Below, piece by piece: positions 53,945 through 61,779 of a stretch of DNA of 64,000 bases. Made by a program: the position numbers and the translations under genes. Each line of letters opens with the position of its first letter. The stretch's first letter is position 1. The stretch covers positions 434,001 through 498,000 of the forward strand of contig CAWHGB010000002.1 of NCBI GenBank assembly GCA_963828855.1, in the 5' to 3' direction. This DNA comes from CAVVEQ01 sp963828855 (GTDB lineage Bacteria; Chloroflexota; Anaerolineae; Anaerolineales; Anaerolineaceae). Below the pieces are notes generated by a model. That model did no database searches, was not told where the DNA came from, and saw only the letters and a list, made by a program, of their open reading frames with translations.

Positions 53945-54988
53945 ATGATTCAAGACGAGCTGAAACAAGCATTGAAAACCGAGGCGGGCAGCCTCGGTTT
54001 TTCGCTCTTCGGTGTGACTACACCAGATCCGCCGGGTCATTTTGATGTTTTCCAGGGGTGGTTGGGAAGCGGTTTTCATGGCGATATGATCTACTTGAGC
54101 CGAAGAGATACTCTTCAGAAAAGGTCTGATCCCCGCCTGCTATTACCCGGCTGCCAATCCATAATTTGTCTCGGTTACCCATATCACTTGGATTCTACAG
54201 CACAGACGCAAGATTTCAGTATTGCCTCATACACCCGGTTGGAAGATTATCACCGTTTGTTCCCCCGCCTTCTCACCAAACTGCAGGGACTAATTTGGGA
54301 TATTTCTGGTGAAAATGCTCAGAGTCGCATTTTTACGGATAGCGCTCCCGTTATGGAACGGGAGCTGGCCAGACGCGCCGGCCTTGGTTGGATCGGGAAG
54401 AATTCCTGCCTAATTTCTCCCGCCTTCGGTTCCGCGTTTTTACTCGCGGAGATCTTTACCACTCTTGATCTGGTACCTGATCCACCCTTTACCTCGGATC
54501 GCTGTGGAAGCTGCACCCGCTGTTTGGATATGTGTCCTACCACCTGCATCTGTCCCAACCGGACGATCGATGCAAGAAAATGTATTTCCTATCTCACCAT
54601 AGAAAATCCGGGTGGGATACCCTTGGAATACCGTGAATCCATGGGAAAATGGGTTTTTGGCTGCGATATTTGCCAGCAGGTTTGCCCCTGGAATTCCAAA
54701 TTGCGGGTCGATACTAAGGAAAATGATCCCTCACCGCTTTTCATTGACCCTCGAGATGTAAATGAAATATTTGCATTGTCGGAAATGGAATTCAAGACCC
54801 GTTTTTCAGAAAGCCCATTCCTACGGACTGGACTCACCAGTATGCGGCGAAATTTACTGATCGCGATGGGCAATTCACTCGATCCAATGTATCTTCCATT
54901 GCTGAAAAAAACAAAATCCTTTGAGGAAGATCCGGTTTTACAAGATCACGCGATCTGGGCGATAAAGAAGTTATCTCCGGAAAAATGA
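53945..54988 (+). CDS. queG: epoxyqueuosine reductase
   Basis: 347 residues, frame intact. The N-terminal half binds cobalamin (FTDSAPVMERELARRAGLGWIGKN); two 4Fe-4S sites follow: CGSCTRCLDMCPT and CDICQQVCPW. QueG carries out the last step of queuosine synthesis in tRNAs with GUN anticodons. It starts six bases after the lipoprotein stop. Queuosine affects decoding and frame maintenance, so its presence is of interest next to the frameshift pattern. Confidence 0.93.
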   Translation: MIQDELKQALKTEAGSLGFSLFGVTTPDPPGHFDVFQGWLGSGFHGDMIYLSRRDTLQKRSDPRLLLPGCQSIICLGYPYHLDSTAQTQDFSIASYTRLEDYHRLFPRLLTKLQGLIWDISGENAQSRIFTDSAPVMERELARRAGLGWIGKNSCLISPAFGSAFLLAEIFTTLDLVPDPPFTSDRCGSCTRCLDMCPTTCICPNRTIDARKCISYLTIENPGGIPLEYRESMGKWVFGCDICQQVCPWNSKLRVDTKENDPSPLFIDPRDVNEIFALSEMEFKTRFSESPFLRTGLTSMRRNLLIAMGNSLDPMYLPLLKKTKSFEEDPVLQDHAIWAIKKLSPEK

Positions 54989-55001
54989 ATCCCGGTGAAC
55001 T

Positions 55002-55766
55002 TTAAAGACAGAACCTCCCGGGTTTGGGAGGTTCTTGTATTGTTATTGAGTGTGGAGTGGTCGAGGGAAGTTGCGTTCCCATCGGTGTGCTCGTCGCTCC
55101 CCGTGTGGGGGTCGGTGTGACAATATTCACCGCCACAGTGATGACATCTCCAACGAGGATACGATCTGGATCCTTCAATTTAACCGAATTCAACCGGATA
55201 ATATCCTCGCGGGTGGTGTTGAACTTCGAAGCGATGATCGCAAGCGTATCGCCTGATTGAATTGTGTATTGGATGCGCGTACCACGCGGAAGATCGGAGG
55301 GGATCGATGTGGGAGTTGGCAGGGATTGACCTGGCGCAGGGATGATGATTTTCGCTCCCGGTTGCAGCGGGCAGGTACCGGCGGGGAAATTATTGATCGC
55401 AATGATGGTGACCACATCCGTGTTGAATCGGCTGGCCAGATCCCAGCAGGTATCTCCGGATTTAACCTCGTATTCAAACGGGCCGGAAGGCGTGGCCGTG
55501 GCGGAGGGCAACGGCGTTTCGGTAGGCAGCGGTGTGTTGCTGGGGGTGGGGCTGGGTACGGTTGCAGTGGTAGTCGGGGTGGAAGTGGAGGTAGGAGTCT
55601 TTGTGGAGAACAATGAAGGAGCATTTGGGCCGGCGAACCAGGTCACCAGGATGATGATTCCCGAAACCACCAATACGACTGCCAGTCCACCGATCAGGAA
55701 GGGCAGCATCCTCTGCCGTTTATTGAAGTTATCCATGACGGATTGAGGAGAAGGTTCGTTGCTCAT
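55002..55766 (-). CDS. membrane protein with two LysM domains
   Basis: 254 residues from ATG 55766 (AAGGAT upstream). Cytoplasmic N-terminus, one transmembrane helix (MLPFLIGGLAVVLVVSGIII), a Thr/Pro/Ser linker, then LysM 1 (EYEVKSGDTCWDLASRFNTD) and LysM 2 (YTIQSGDTLAIIASKFNTT), each about 45 residues and typical of peptidoglycan or chitin binding. A Thr/Pro tail ends in PPKPGRFCL, encoded by the inverted repeat noted above. Frame intact in the domains. It would anchor the envelope to the membrane. Confidence 0.85.
   Translation of the reverse strand: MSNEPSPQSVMDNFNKRQRMLPFLIGGLAVVLVVSGIIILVTWFAGPNAPSLFSTKTPTSTSTPTTTATVPSPTPSNTPLPTETPLPSATATPSGPFEYEVKSGDTCWDLASRFNTDVVTIIAINNFPAGTCPLQPGAKIIIPAPGQSLPTPTSIPSDLPRGTRIQYTIQSGDTLAIIASKFNTTREDIIRLNSVKLKDPDRILVGDVITVAVNIVTPTPTRGATSTPMGTQLPSTTPHSITIQEPPKPGRFCL
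55010..55035 (+). terminator. inverted repeat between queG and the LysM gene
   Basis: Ten-base perfect stem (55010-55019 with 55026-55035), 6-base loop. The T run on the + strand is poor (TTGTATTGTT). On the minus strand the repeat lies inside the last codons of the LysM ORF, so either that end is unusual or the LysM protein really stops a little earlier. Confidence 0.5.
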
Positions 55767-55886
55767 AATTATCCTTTTCTTCCCGGCCAATTCCACCGGG
55801 CAATTTTTATTCTACCTGAAAAAATCAAGATTATTATGATGTGCCGGCGGAATCATTCATGAAAATATTAACCTTGAAAATCTAAG

Positions 55887-55895
55887 TGATATAAT
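55887..55895 (+). promoter_or_regulatory. extended -10 promoter candidate for the STAS/RsbW pair
   Basis: TGA TATAAT, with TATAAT at 55890-55895, identical to the element upstream of rpoC. AGGAGGAG precedes the ATG at 55931. No good -35. Confidence 0.45.
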
Positions 55896-55930
55896 CTTTT
55901 TACGATTTTTCAGCCATGCAAGGAGGAGCT

Positions 55931-56268
55931 ATGGAAGTTTTCATAACAAATTATAAGCGCTGCGATGTCCTTTCCATTATTGGCAGGGTGGATAGTAGTA
56001 CAGCCCCCCAGCTCCAGGAGCAAACGCAAAAAGTCACGAACTCTGGTAAATATAAACTTGGTCTTCGATATGAGCAAGGTTGAATATCTTATCCTCCGCT
56101 GGTTTGCGGATATTAATTGTCACTCAGAAGGAATGCAAACGGTATAACCGTGGGGAAGTGCTCCTCGCAGAAGTCCCATCAAAGATCTATTCATCCCTTG
56201 ACCTGGCTGGTTTCACGGCATTGTTCCAATTTCATAAAACAGTCGTGGATGCGGTCGCTGCATTTTAG
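55931..56268 (+). CDS. anti-sigma factor antagonist, STAS domain (two +1 shifts)
   Basis: 111 residues with two skipped bases. ATG 55931 after AGGAGGAGCT. The corrected centre reads KYKLVFDMSKVEYLSSAGLRIL, the phosphorylation loop of SpoIIAA/RsbV-like proteins with the Ser pair. Shift 1 follows CTT 56057-56059 (G skipped), shift 2 follows CTT 56088-56090 (A skipped), only 31 bases apart. Without shifts the frame ends after about 54 residues. The next gene encodes the matching kinase, so this is a partner-switch pair. Confidence 0.9.
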
Positions 56269-56272
56269 GATC

Positions 56273-56695
56273 ATGTCTGCATCAACTTATTCATTTCCAG
56301 GCAGATATGCAAGCCTTTCAGATATCGCCGGAATCGTCAAAGAGAAATCTGCTGAAGCCGGTCTACAGGCTGATTCCATCTATGCGGTGGAATCAGCTGT
56401 GGATGAAGCTTGCTCCAATATCATCGAACACGCCTATGAAGGGGAAAACAAGGGAGAGATCGTCCTCGAACTTGAGATCATCAAAAAGGGGATCAAAGTT
56501 CGCATAACCGATCATGGCAACCCGTTCGAACCGGAAAAAATTGCCTCCCCGAATACGAACGCACCCCTTTCAAAAAGAAAACCAACCGGGCTGGGCCTTT
56601 ACTTGATGAATAAATGCATGGATGAGGTGAATTTCCAATTTTCACCTGGGTGCAATACGCTCATCATGGTCAAATACCGTGATTCCGGTTGCTAG
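56273..56695 (+). CDS. RsbW-like serine kinase / anti-sigma factor
   Basis: 140 residues, frame intact. A single HATPase_c_2 domain with AVESAVDEACSNIIEHAYEG (N-box with Mg-binding Asn), ITDHGNPFEP (G1) and PTGLGLYLMNKCMDEV (G2). It starts four bases after the STAS stop. Family members phosphorylate the STAS partner and bind a sigma factor or other target; no sigma gene is present here. Confidence 0.88.
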   Translation: MSASTYSFPGRYASLSDIAGIVKEKSAEAGLQADSIYAVESAVDEACSNIIEHAYEGENKGEIVLELEIIKKGIKVRITDHGNPFEPEKIASPNTNAPLSKRKPTGLGLYLMNKCMDEVNFQFSPGCNTLIMVKYRDSGC

Positions 56696-56786
56696 CGACA
56701 ACCTAGATATGATCCTATGCTTTTTTAATATCTAAGAAATACTTGGGGAATTGATCGACGATCTGATTTTTTTATTCTTCAGCGGG

Positions 56787-57173
56787 TTATTGACCAAAAA
56801 ATAGCGACCACCAGATCTGCCAGGCAGGACGCTTCTTTGGGGTGGGTGCCGGGACTGTCTTTGGCTGCGGAGTTTCCCCTGGCGGAGGCAGCGGGACGAT
56901 GATCTTATCTCCAGGGAGCGCCATGTGACCTTCCTCCCGGGCGTAATCTTCCACCGCCTTCACCGAGGTTGAATAGGCTAATTGGGTCTGAAGGTAAGTG
57001 TGCGTTTTTTCCAGATTCGCGATCTCTGTGCTCACCGCGTTGCGCTGGTTGGTCAGGCGCGCAAGCTCGGAAATACGTCCAAAGAGAGTCATCATAATGA
57101 AAACCAGGATGACCAAACCGCCGGTATACAGCGCTTTGTTTTTATCAATTTTGATATTTCGAATGAACTTCAT
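56787..57173 (-). CDS. FtsB/DivIC-like septum protein
   Basis: 128 residues from ATG 57173; a TTG at 57206 would reach into the tRNA terminator and is less likely. Short cytoplasmic start, one transmembrane helix (ALYTGGLVILVFIMMTLFG), a coiled coil (RISELARLTNQRNAVSTEIANL) and a small domain VKAVEDYAREEGHMALPGDK, the DivIC/FtsB pattern, then a Pro-rich tail. It links division proteins outside the membrane. No ribosome-binding site is seen. Confidence 0.75.
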   Translation of the reverse strand: MKFIRNIKIDKNKALYTGGLVILVFIMMTLFGRISELARLTNQRNAVSTEIANLEKTHTYLQTQLAYSTSVKAVEDYAREEGHMALPGDKIIVPLPPPGETPQPKTVPAPTPKKRPAWQIWWSLFFGQ

Positions 57174-57207
57174 ATCGCTGGCATGGGGATACAAGAAGAG
57201 TGCCAAT

Positions 57208-57231
57208 AAAAAACTCTGCCGGTGCAGAGTT
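57208..57231 (-). terminator. intrinsic terminator after tRNA-Leu
   Basis: Eight-base perfect stem (57212-57219 with 57224-57231), 4-base loop; on the minus strand a T run from 57213 to 57208. It begins five bases after the tRNA discriminator base. Confidence 0.8.
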
Positions 57232-57235
57232 CAGG

Positions 57236-57319
57236 TGCCGAAGGTGGGACTTGAACCCACATGAGCGATTGCCCACTACGCCCTGAACGTAGCGCGTCTG
57301 CCAATTCCGCCACTTCGGC
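57236..57319 (-). tRNA. tRNA-Leu (anticodon CAG)
   Basis: 84 bases including the discriminator A. Seven-base acceptor stem GCCGAAG/CTTCGGC, a long variable arm (class II), anticodon stem CTACG/CGTAG with loop TTCAGGG, so the anticodon is CAG, which reads CTG. Position 37 is G after G36, the TrmD target motif. CCA is not encoded. A promoter and a terminator flank the gene. Confidence 0.93.
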
Positions 57320-57330
57320 TCAGTCCGGCA

Positions 57331-57358
57331 ATTCTATCAAACTTGCTTGTTTTGTCAA
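57331..57358 (-). promoter_or_regulatory. promoter of tRNA-Leu
   Basis: On the minus strand TTGACA (57353-57358), 16 bases, TAGAAT (57331-57336), with TGA just before the -10. The start would be five or six bases before the tRNA. Confidence 0.75.
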
Positions 57359-57522
57359 CCTCGACTCAAATGTTGAAGTTTATTATTGAAAAGTAAACTG
57401 ATTTCATTTCAAAAATGAACCATTATTCTAAATAATTTAATCCCGTGACGAATGACCCATGAAGGGAAAAAGTATTACACTTATTCATCCCCCGCAGCTT
57501 GCCTGATGGTGGTTTTTGGTCA

Positions 57523-57531
57523 TGCTATAAT
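57523..57531 (+). promoter_or_regulatory. extended -10 promoter candidate for the sensor gene
   Basis: TGC TATAAT, with TATAAT at 57526-57531. AAGG at 57539-57542 precedes the ATG at 57550. No good -35. Confidence 0.45.
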
Positions 57532-57549
57532 CTTTTTTAAGGATTATCC

Positions 57550-59757
57550 ATGAGCCAATTGCTTCTCCAGGTACTCTCCATCCTGACTGAACCCTCAGGC
57601 GATCTTATCTTCCATCTGGTACAGATCTTCTCAGCACTGGCTGCCCTTTTATTGGCCCTTTCAAGCCACCAGGATGGAAAATCCAGCGTATATCGACGCT
57701 TTATGCTGGGGATCATCGTGGTGCTTGCTGGCCAGTTGCTGCTTTTCCTCATCACGACTTTCGGTTGGCGCGGATATTTTGATACTCATCTTCTTCTACC
57801 GATTTTGGATCGCACGGTAAATTCCCTCTGCATGGTCTGGATCATTTGGTTATGGGTGGCTCCCCTACCCTGGAAGATTGCTGACTACTCCCTGATCGGA
57901 TTGAATATTATTATCGGTTTATCCTTTTTAGTGACAGGTGTTACATGGTTCGTGCAGGGTGCCGGTATGGATTTCAACTCCACCTGGCAGGACTTGCTCT
58001 GGGCGGACCTGATGGTTCTCGCCATCGTTGCAGGGTTGATCGGTTTGATCTTTAAGAAACCGGATGGCTGGGGTGTCGGGGTCGGTTTCCTTGCGATCAA
58101 CCTAACAGGGTTGACTGCCCACCTAGTCTACCCCATGCAGCCAGGCGACTATGTGGGCATAGTTCGGCTTGTTCAAGTTTTTACCTACCCGTTGTTGCCG
58201 GTTCTGACTCGCAGGTTCACCGTTCTTCCCGCCCCTTCCCCTGCCTCAAGCCCGCTCCCCATACCCTCCGGTCCGCCCGAGCGAACCCGCTTTACAGCTG
58301 AATCCCGCACGATAGATACCTGGCTTCAACTTTCCGCGCAGGAACGCACCGATCCATTTCAAAAATTGCTTGTCAAAGCCATAGCGCAGACGATGGTCGC
58401 AGATATCTGTTTGCTCATCTCCACCCCGGATGCCCAAAACCTTGTCAGGGTCAGGGCTGGTTATGACTTGATTCGCCAGGAATTCCTCGGTGAAGGCTCC
58501 ATCAAGGGAGAGAATATTCCCGAGATCGTAAAGGCTTTCAATCAAAATCTACCCTTGATTATGCAAACCGGTGGGCAGGTCAGCAAAGACTTGAAAACTT
58601 TCCGGGATGTTCTTAATTTAAAAGCCCCATCGAATTCCATGTTTATCCCGATCGTTTACCACCAGGAACCCATCGCGGGAATACTCCTTTGCTCCCCCTA
58701 TTCCACAAGGGTCTGGGATATCACCGACGAATCTTTCCTTTATAGCGTTACCAACCGGGTCGGCGCGCTTCTCGCAGAAATTTCCAAACGCGAAGAGGAC
58801 CTTCAGAGCGATGACCTCGCTAACATGGATGAGGAAGCGATTCGTCAAAAATACAGCCTCCTGAAGCAGGAAAACATCGCCCTGGTAACCGAGATCGATG
58901 TACTCCAGAAGAATCCGGAACTGCCGCCCGATTTACCCACCCCTCAATTGGAACCACCTGCAGTGATCGCTCTCCCGGCAGTAACTTCCACTGCGAATGG
59001 AAACCAACCATCGTTGAATTATGAGGAAGAACAGAGCATGCGAACTGAGCTGCGGATTGCCCTTGAAGAGGTTTCGCGGCTTCGGGCTGCCCAGGCTGTT
59101 ACTGAATTACCAATTTCTGGATCAGAACCCAATTCGCTCGAAGCATCTGAGGAATTGGATACCGCTGCTCGCCTGATAGCCATCCGGGCAACCCTGGCAA
59201 ATATTAACAGTCATATTGAGAACGGAGATGCAAAAAGTGATATTTCAGATAGACTCCAGGCAGCTGATGATTTGATCCTTCTCCTTGAAACCCCCCACCC
59301 GGTAATGAAACCTTCGGAATTCTCGGCAATCTTGGATGATGCTGTTATTAAGAATCGTGAGATATTAGCTCAACAGAATATCTCGCTATTGATCGACATA
59401 TCTCCGGAGCTTCCTGCAGTCCAGGCGCTTCCGAGTTTGGCCCGAAGGGTCATCTTAAATGTTTTCGACCGCCAGGTGACTTCCAGCCCACCGGAAAGCG
59501 CGCTCCAGATCAAAACCACCCTGGATGGTAATTTTATCAACTTCAATTTGTCACATCCGTTGGATCCCGAAACCTCTCCTGGTTCGAACCTCAATGAATA
59601 CCCCTCCTCACCTGAATACCCGGCTGGCTTTAAATTGGACGATTGGGAATTTATTTCACAGCAGATGATCGCGATTGAAGGCAGCATCCAAGTGCAGCAT
59701 CTCCCTGAGATCGGTGAAGTGGTGTTGATCTCCTTCAGGGCTGTAAAAACCGCCTGA
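57550..59757 (+). CDS. membrane sensor protein with GAF domain and degenerate kinase-like end
   Basis: 735 residues, frame intact. Seven transmembrane helices (residues 15-225), a Pro/Ser linker, a GAF-like domain (residues 265-420: LLVKAIAQTMVADICLLIS, IVYHQEPIAGILLCSPYS), a long coiled-coil and linker (residues 425-560), then a region resembling dimerisation and ATP-binding parts of a histidine kinase (AIRATLANINSHIENGD, LDDAVIKNREILAQQNISLLID, ARRVILNVFDRQV). The helix that would carry the phospho-His has Asn-Ile-Asn-Ser-His, and the glycine boxes are missing, so ATP binding is doubtful. It precedes an LCP gene by 21 bases. Confidence 0.7.
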   Translation: MSQLLLQVLSILTEPSGDLIFHLVQIFSALAALLLALSSHQDGKSSVYRRFMLGIIVVLAGQLLLFLITTFGWRGYFDTHLLLPILDRTVNSLCMVWIIWLWVAPLPWKIADYSLIGLNIIIGLSFLVTGVTWFVQGAGMDFNSTWQDLLWADLMVLAIVAGLIGLIFKKPDGWGVGVGFLAINLTGLTAHLVYPMQPGDYVGIVRLVQVFTYPLLPVLTRRFTVLPAPSPASSPLPIPSGPPERTRFTAESRTIDTWLQLSAQERTDPFQKLLVKAIAQTMVADICLLISTPDAQNLVRVRAGYDLIRQEFLGEGSIKGENIPEIVKAFNQNLPLIMQTGGQVSKDLKTFRDVLNLKAPSNSMFIPIVYHQEPIAGILLCSPYSTRVWDITDESFLYSVTNRVGALLAEISKREEDLQSDDLANMDEEAIRQKYSLLKQENIALVTEIDVLQKNPELPPDLPTPQLEPPAVIALPAVTSTANGNQPSLNYEEEQSMRTELRIALEEVSRLRAAQAVTELPISGSEPNSLEASEELDTAARLIAIRATLANINSHIENGDAKSDISDRLQAADDLILLLETPHPVMKPSEFSAILDDAVIKNREILAQQNISLLIDISPELPAVQALPSLARRVILNVFDRQVTSSPPESALQIKTTLDGNFINFNLSHPLDPETSPGSNLNEYPSSPEYPAGFKLDDWEFISQQMIAIEGSIQVQHLPEIGEVVLISFRAVKTA

Positions 59758-59778
59758 TTTCAATTTCTCTAGAAATAA

Positions 59779-60792
59779 ATGCATTTTCGTTTGATTTTAC
59801 TTCTCGCAGTGTTTTTTACTGCCTTGATAATTCTCGGTTGTTCAACTCCCAACGGACTGGACCGATCCGTTGCTCCGGTGGAATTGCTTCTCACCCCCAA
59901 TCCTGCCATCGCGCCTAGCCGGACGCCCTTTCAACCTGGTTTTATCATTCAAACGCCTTCAAACCCGAGCAGCCCATCCACTCCGAATCCCGGTGGAACC
60001 CCCCAGTCTACTCTGAACCCTGCCTTTGCCCACCGCACGAATTTCCTTATACTTGGCTCGGATTGGCGTCCAAATTCGGGTTACCGCACCGATGTCATCC
60101 TGCTGGTCTCCCTCGACAAACTGCATGGTGATGTGAGTATCGTGTCCTTTCCGCGGGATCTGTGGGTACGCTTGCCCAGCATGGGGGAGGAACGGATCAA
60201 CACCGCCATGGAATTCGGTGGGTTTCCTCTCACCCAGAATATGTTTCGAGATAATTTCGGGGTCAAGATCGATTATTACGTTTTGACAAATTTTCAGGGT
60301 TTTGTGAACCTGATTAACGCGCTCGGGGGGATAAATGTCCAGGCAAGCCGCGAGCTGTACGATACCTGCAGTCTACCCCAGGCTGCCGAAGGTTATTGTT
60401 ATATTGCGCCAGGGTCAAACCCAATGGATGGCGCCACAGCTCTCTGGTATGTCCGCTCGCGTGGTACAACAAGTGATTTCGACCGTACCCGCCGGGCTCA
60501 GGAGGTATTGCAGGGATTCTTTGATAAGTTGATCAGCCTGGATGCGGTCAACAAAACCTCGCAGCTTTTCTCCAGCCTTTCTGGTGCTGTTGAAACTGAT
60601 CTAAAGATGGTTGATATCCTCCCCTTCCTTCCCCTGGCTGCCCAGGTCGCTGCGGATCCAGCCCGTGTTCGGAAGTTCTTTATCGGACCATCGGAAGTCT
60701 TTGGCTATGTCATACCCTCCACTGGAGCCAATATTCTGTTGCCTAATTTGGAAGCAATTCAAAATCTCCTCAACCAGGCTGCCGGGGAATGA
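59779..60792 (+). CDS. LytR-CpsA-Psr (LCP) family protein
   Basis: 337 residues, frame intact. Signal sequence with ILGC near residue 21 (possible lipoprotein), a Pro/Thr/Ser linker, then the LCP domain: LILGSDWRPNSGYRTDVILLVS, VSFPRDLWVRLP with the lipid-phosphate Arg, ERINTAMEFGG, FVNLINALGGI, YVRSRGTTSDFDRTRRAQEVL. LCP enzymes move glycopolymers from a polyprenyl carrier to peptidoglycan or protein. That fits the glycosylation genes in this window. The protein lacks the C-terminal LytR domain. Confidence 0.9.
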   Translation: MHFRLILLLAVFFTALIILGCSTPNGLDRSVAPVELLLTPNPAIAPSRTPFQPGFIIQTPSNPSSPSTPNPGGTPQSTLNPAFAHRTNFLILGSDWRPNSGYRTDVILLVSLDKLHGDVSIVSFPRDLWVRLPSMGEERINTAMEFGGFPLTQNMFRDNFGVKIDYYVLTNFQGFVNLINALGGINVQASRELYDTCSLPQAAEGYCYIAPGSNPMDGATALWYVRSRGTTSDFDRTRRAQEVLQGFFDKLISLDAVNKTSQLFSSLSGAVETDLKMVDILPFLPLAAQVAADPARVRKFFIGPSEVFGYVIPSTGANILLPNLEAIQNLLNQAAGE

Positions 60793-60804
60793 AACCGGTT
60801 TGAT

Positions 60805-60833
60805 TTGACCTTGAGTAGATAGTGATCTATACT
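60805..60833 (+). promoter_or_regulatory. promoter upstream of the recombinase-like gene
   Basis: TTGACC (60805-60810), 17 bases, TATACT (60828-60833). The leader would be about 35 bases; GAGGTGAG is just upstream of the ATG at 60874. Confidence 0.6.
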
Positions 60834-60873
60834 TATAATTCGATGATGTCTATGCGCAAGGTGAGGTGAGAAA

Positions 60874-61779
60874 ATGACCAACTCCAATCCCGTGATCCAT
60901 ATCACCGAAGAAAGTCCTCTGCCGCCCGTGATCGAATCCTGGGGATTGTATCTACAGGATCAGGGTAAATCCCCGCATACTGTCAAGGCATTTCTGGCAG
61001 ACATGGATTATTTGCAGGATTTCTTACCTCCAACCATGACGATCACAGCGGTCACGACGAACGAGATCAATTCCTTCCTTGGATGGCTTGAGAGTGGCCG
61101 GGGAGTACCCTGCAGCCCCAAATCGCTTGCCAGGCGGGTAACTTCCATTAAAGCCTTCTTCCGCTGGCTTTTTCAAAATGGCCGAATCCCTGCCGATCCT
61201 GCCGAAAAGGTGCTTCAAAAAACAGTGATCAGCCCGCTCCCAGAGGTGCTCACCCCGGAGGAAATCGAAAAGGTGCGGTTCGTCGCCGATGCCTCCCGCC
61301 GCGGAAAAACTCCCGATAGCCGTCCCGCAGCCTTATTCGGGTTATTGATCGAAACAGGGATAAAAAAAGGCGAATGCCTGGCTTTGAGTATGAACCATAT
61401 CGATATAACAGATGCCGAACACCCCTTCGCGTTCATCCGTTATGCCAATCCGTCCAACCGTTATAAGGAAAGAAAGATCGATCTAAGCCAGGATTGGGTT
61501 GAGATCTTCAGAGAATATCACGGCCAGTACCAACCCAACGAGAAAGTTTTTCCCTGGTCGCCCCGCCGGCTTGAATACCTGCTTGAAGATCTTGGCCAGG
61601 AAGCCGGGTTGGGTAAACATCTTTCGTTCGACATGTGCCGTTGGAGCTCTGCCCTCGAAGATTGGTGCAACGAGGTTGAATCCGAAAAGATCCGCCAGAA
61701 GATGGGTATCTCAAAGATCCAATGGCGCGAGATCAGTCTGAAATTGCGGCAGCTCGCTGAAAAACAATCCAGTGGTTAG
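60874..61779 (+). CDS. degenerate tyrosine recombinase-like protein
   Basis: 301 residues, frame intact. The N-terminal SAM-like core-binding domain is good (LYLQDQGKSPHTVKAFLAD, LARRVTSIKAFFRWLF). In the catalytic domain the first Arg is replaced (ETGIKKGECLAL instead of x-Arg-x-Gly-Glu), the His-x-x-Arg box reads LSFDMCRW with only the Arg kept, and the end where the nucleophilic Tyr is expected (MGISKIQWREISLKLRQL) has no Tyr. So it should bind DNA but not cut it. No attachment sites, repeats or other mobile genes are nearby; it looks resident. Its stop overlaps tilS by three bases on the other strand. Confidence 0.75.
   Translation: MTNSNPVIHITEESPLPPVIESWGLYLQDQGKSPHTVKAFLADMDYLQDFLPPTMTITAVTTNEINSFLGWLESGRGVPCSPKSLARRVTSIKAFFRWLFQNGRIPADPAEKVLQKTVISPLPEVLTPEEIEKVRFVADASRRGKTPDSRPAALFGLLIETGIKKGECLALSMNHIDITDAEHPFAFIRYANPSNRYKERKIDLSQDWVEIFREYHGQYQPNEKVFPWSPRRLEYLLEDLGQEAGLGKHLSFDMCRWSSALEDWCNEVESEKIRQKMGISKIQWREISLKLRQLAEKQSSG

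Larger units (their letters stand above)
57320..57549. other. intergenic region between tRNA-Leu and the sensor gene
   Basis: 230 bases. Apart from the tRNA promoter (minus) and the extended -10 at 57523-57531 (plus), I see nothing in it. Confidence 0.6.

Noticed and set aside
60874..61779. Integrase gene as sign of a mobile element
   Set aside because: Catalytic residues are missing and no attachment repeats, transposase or cargo genes flank it.
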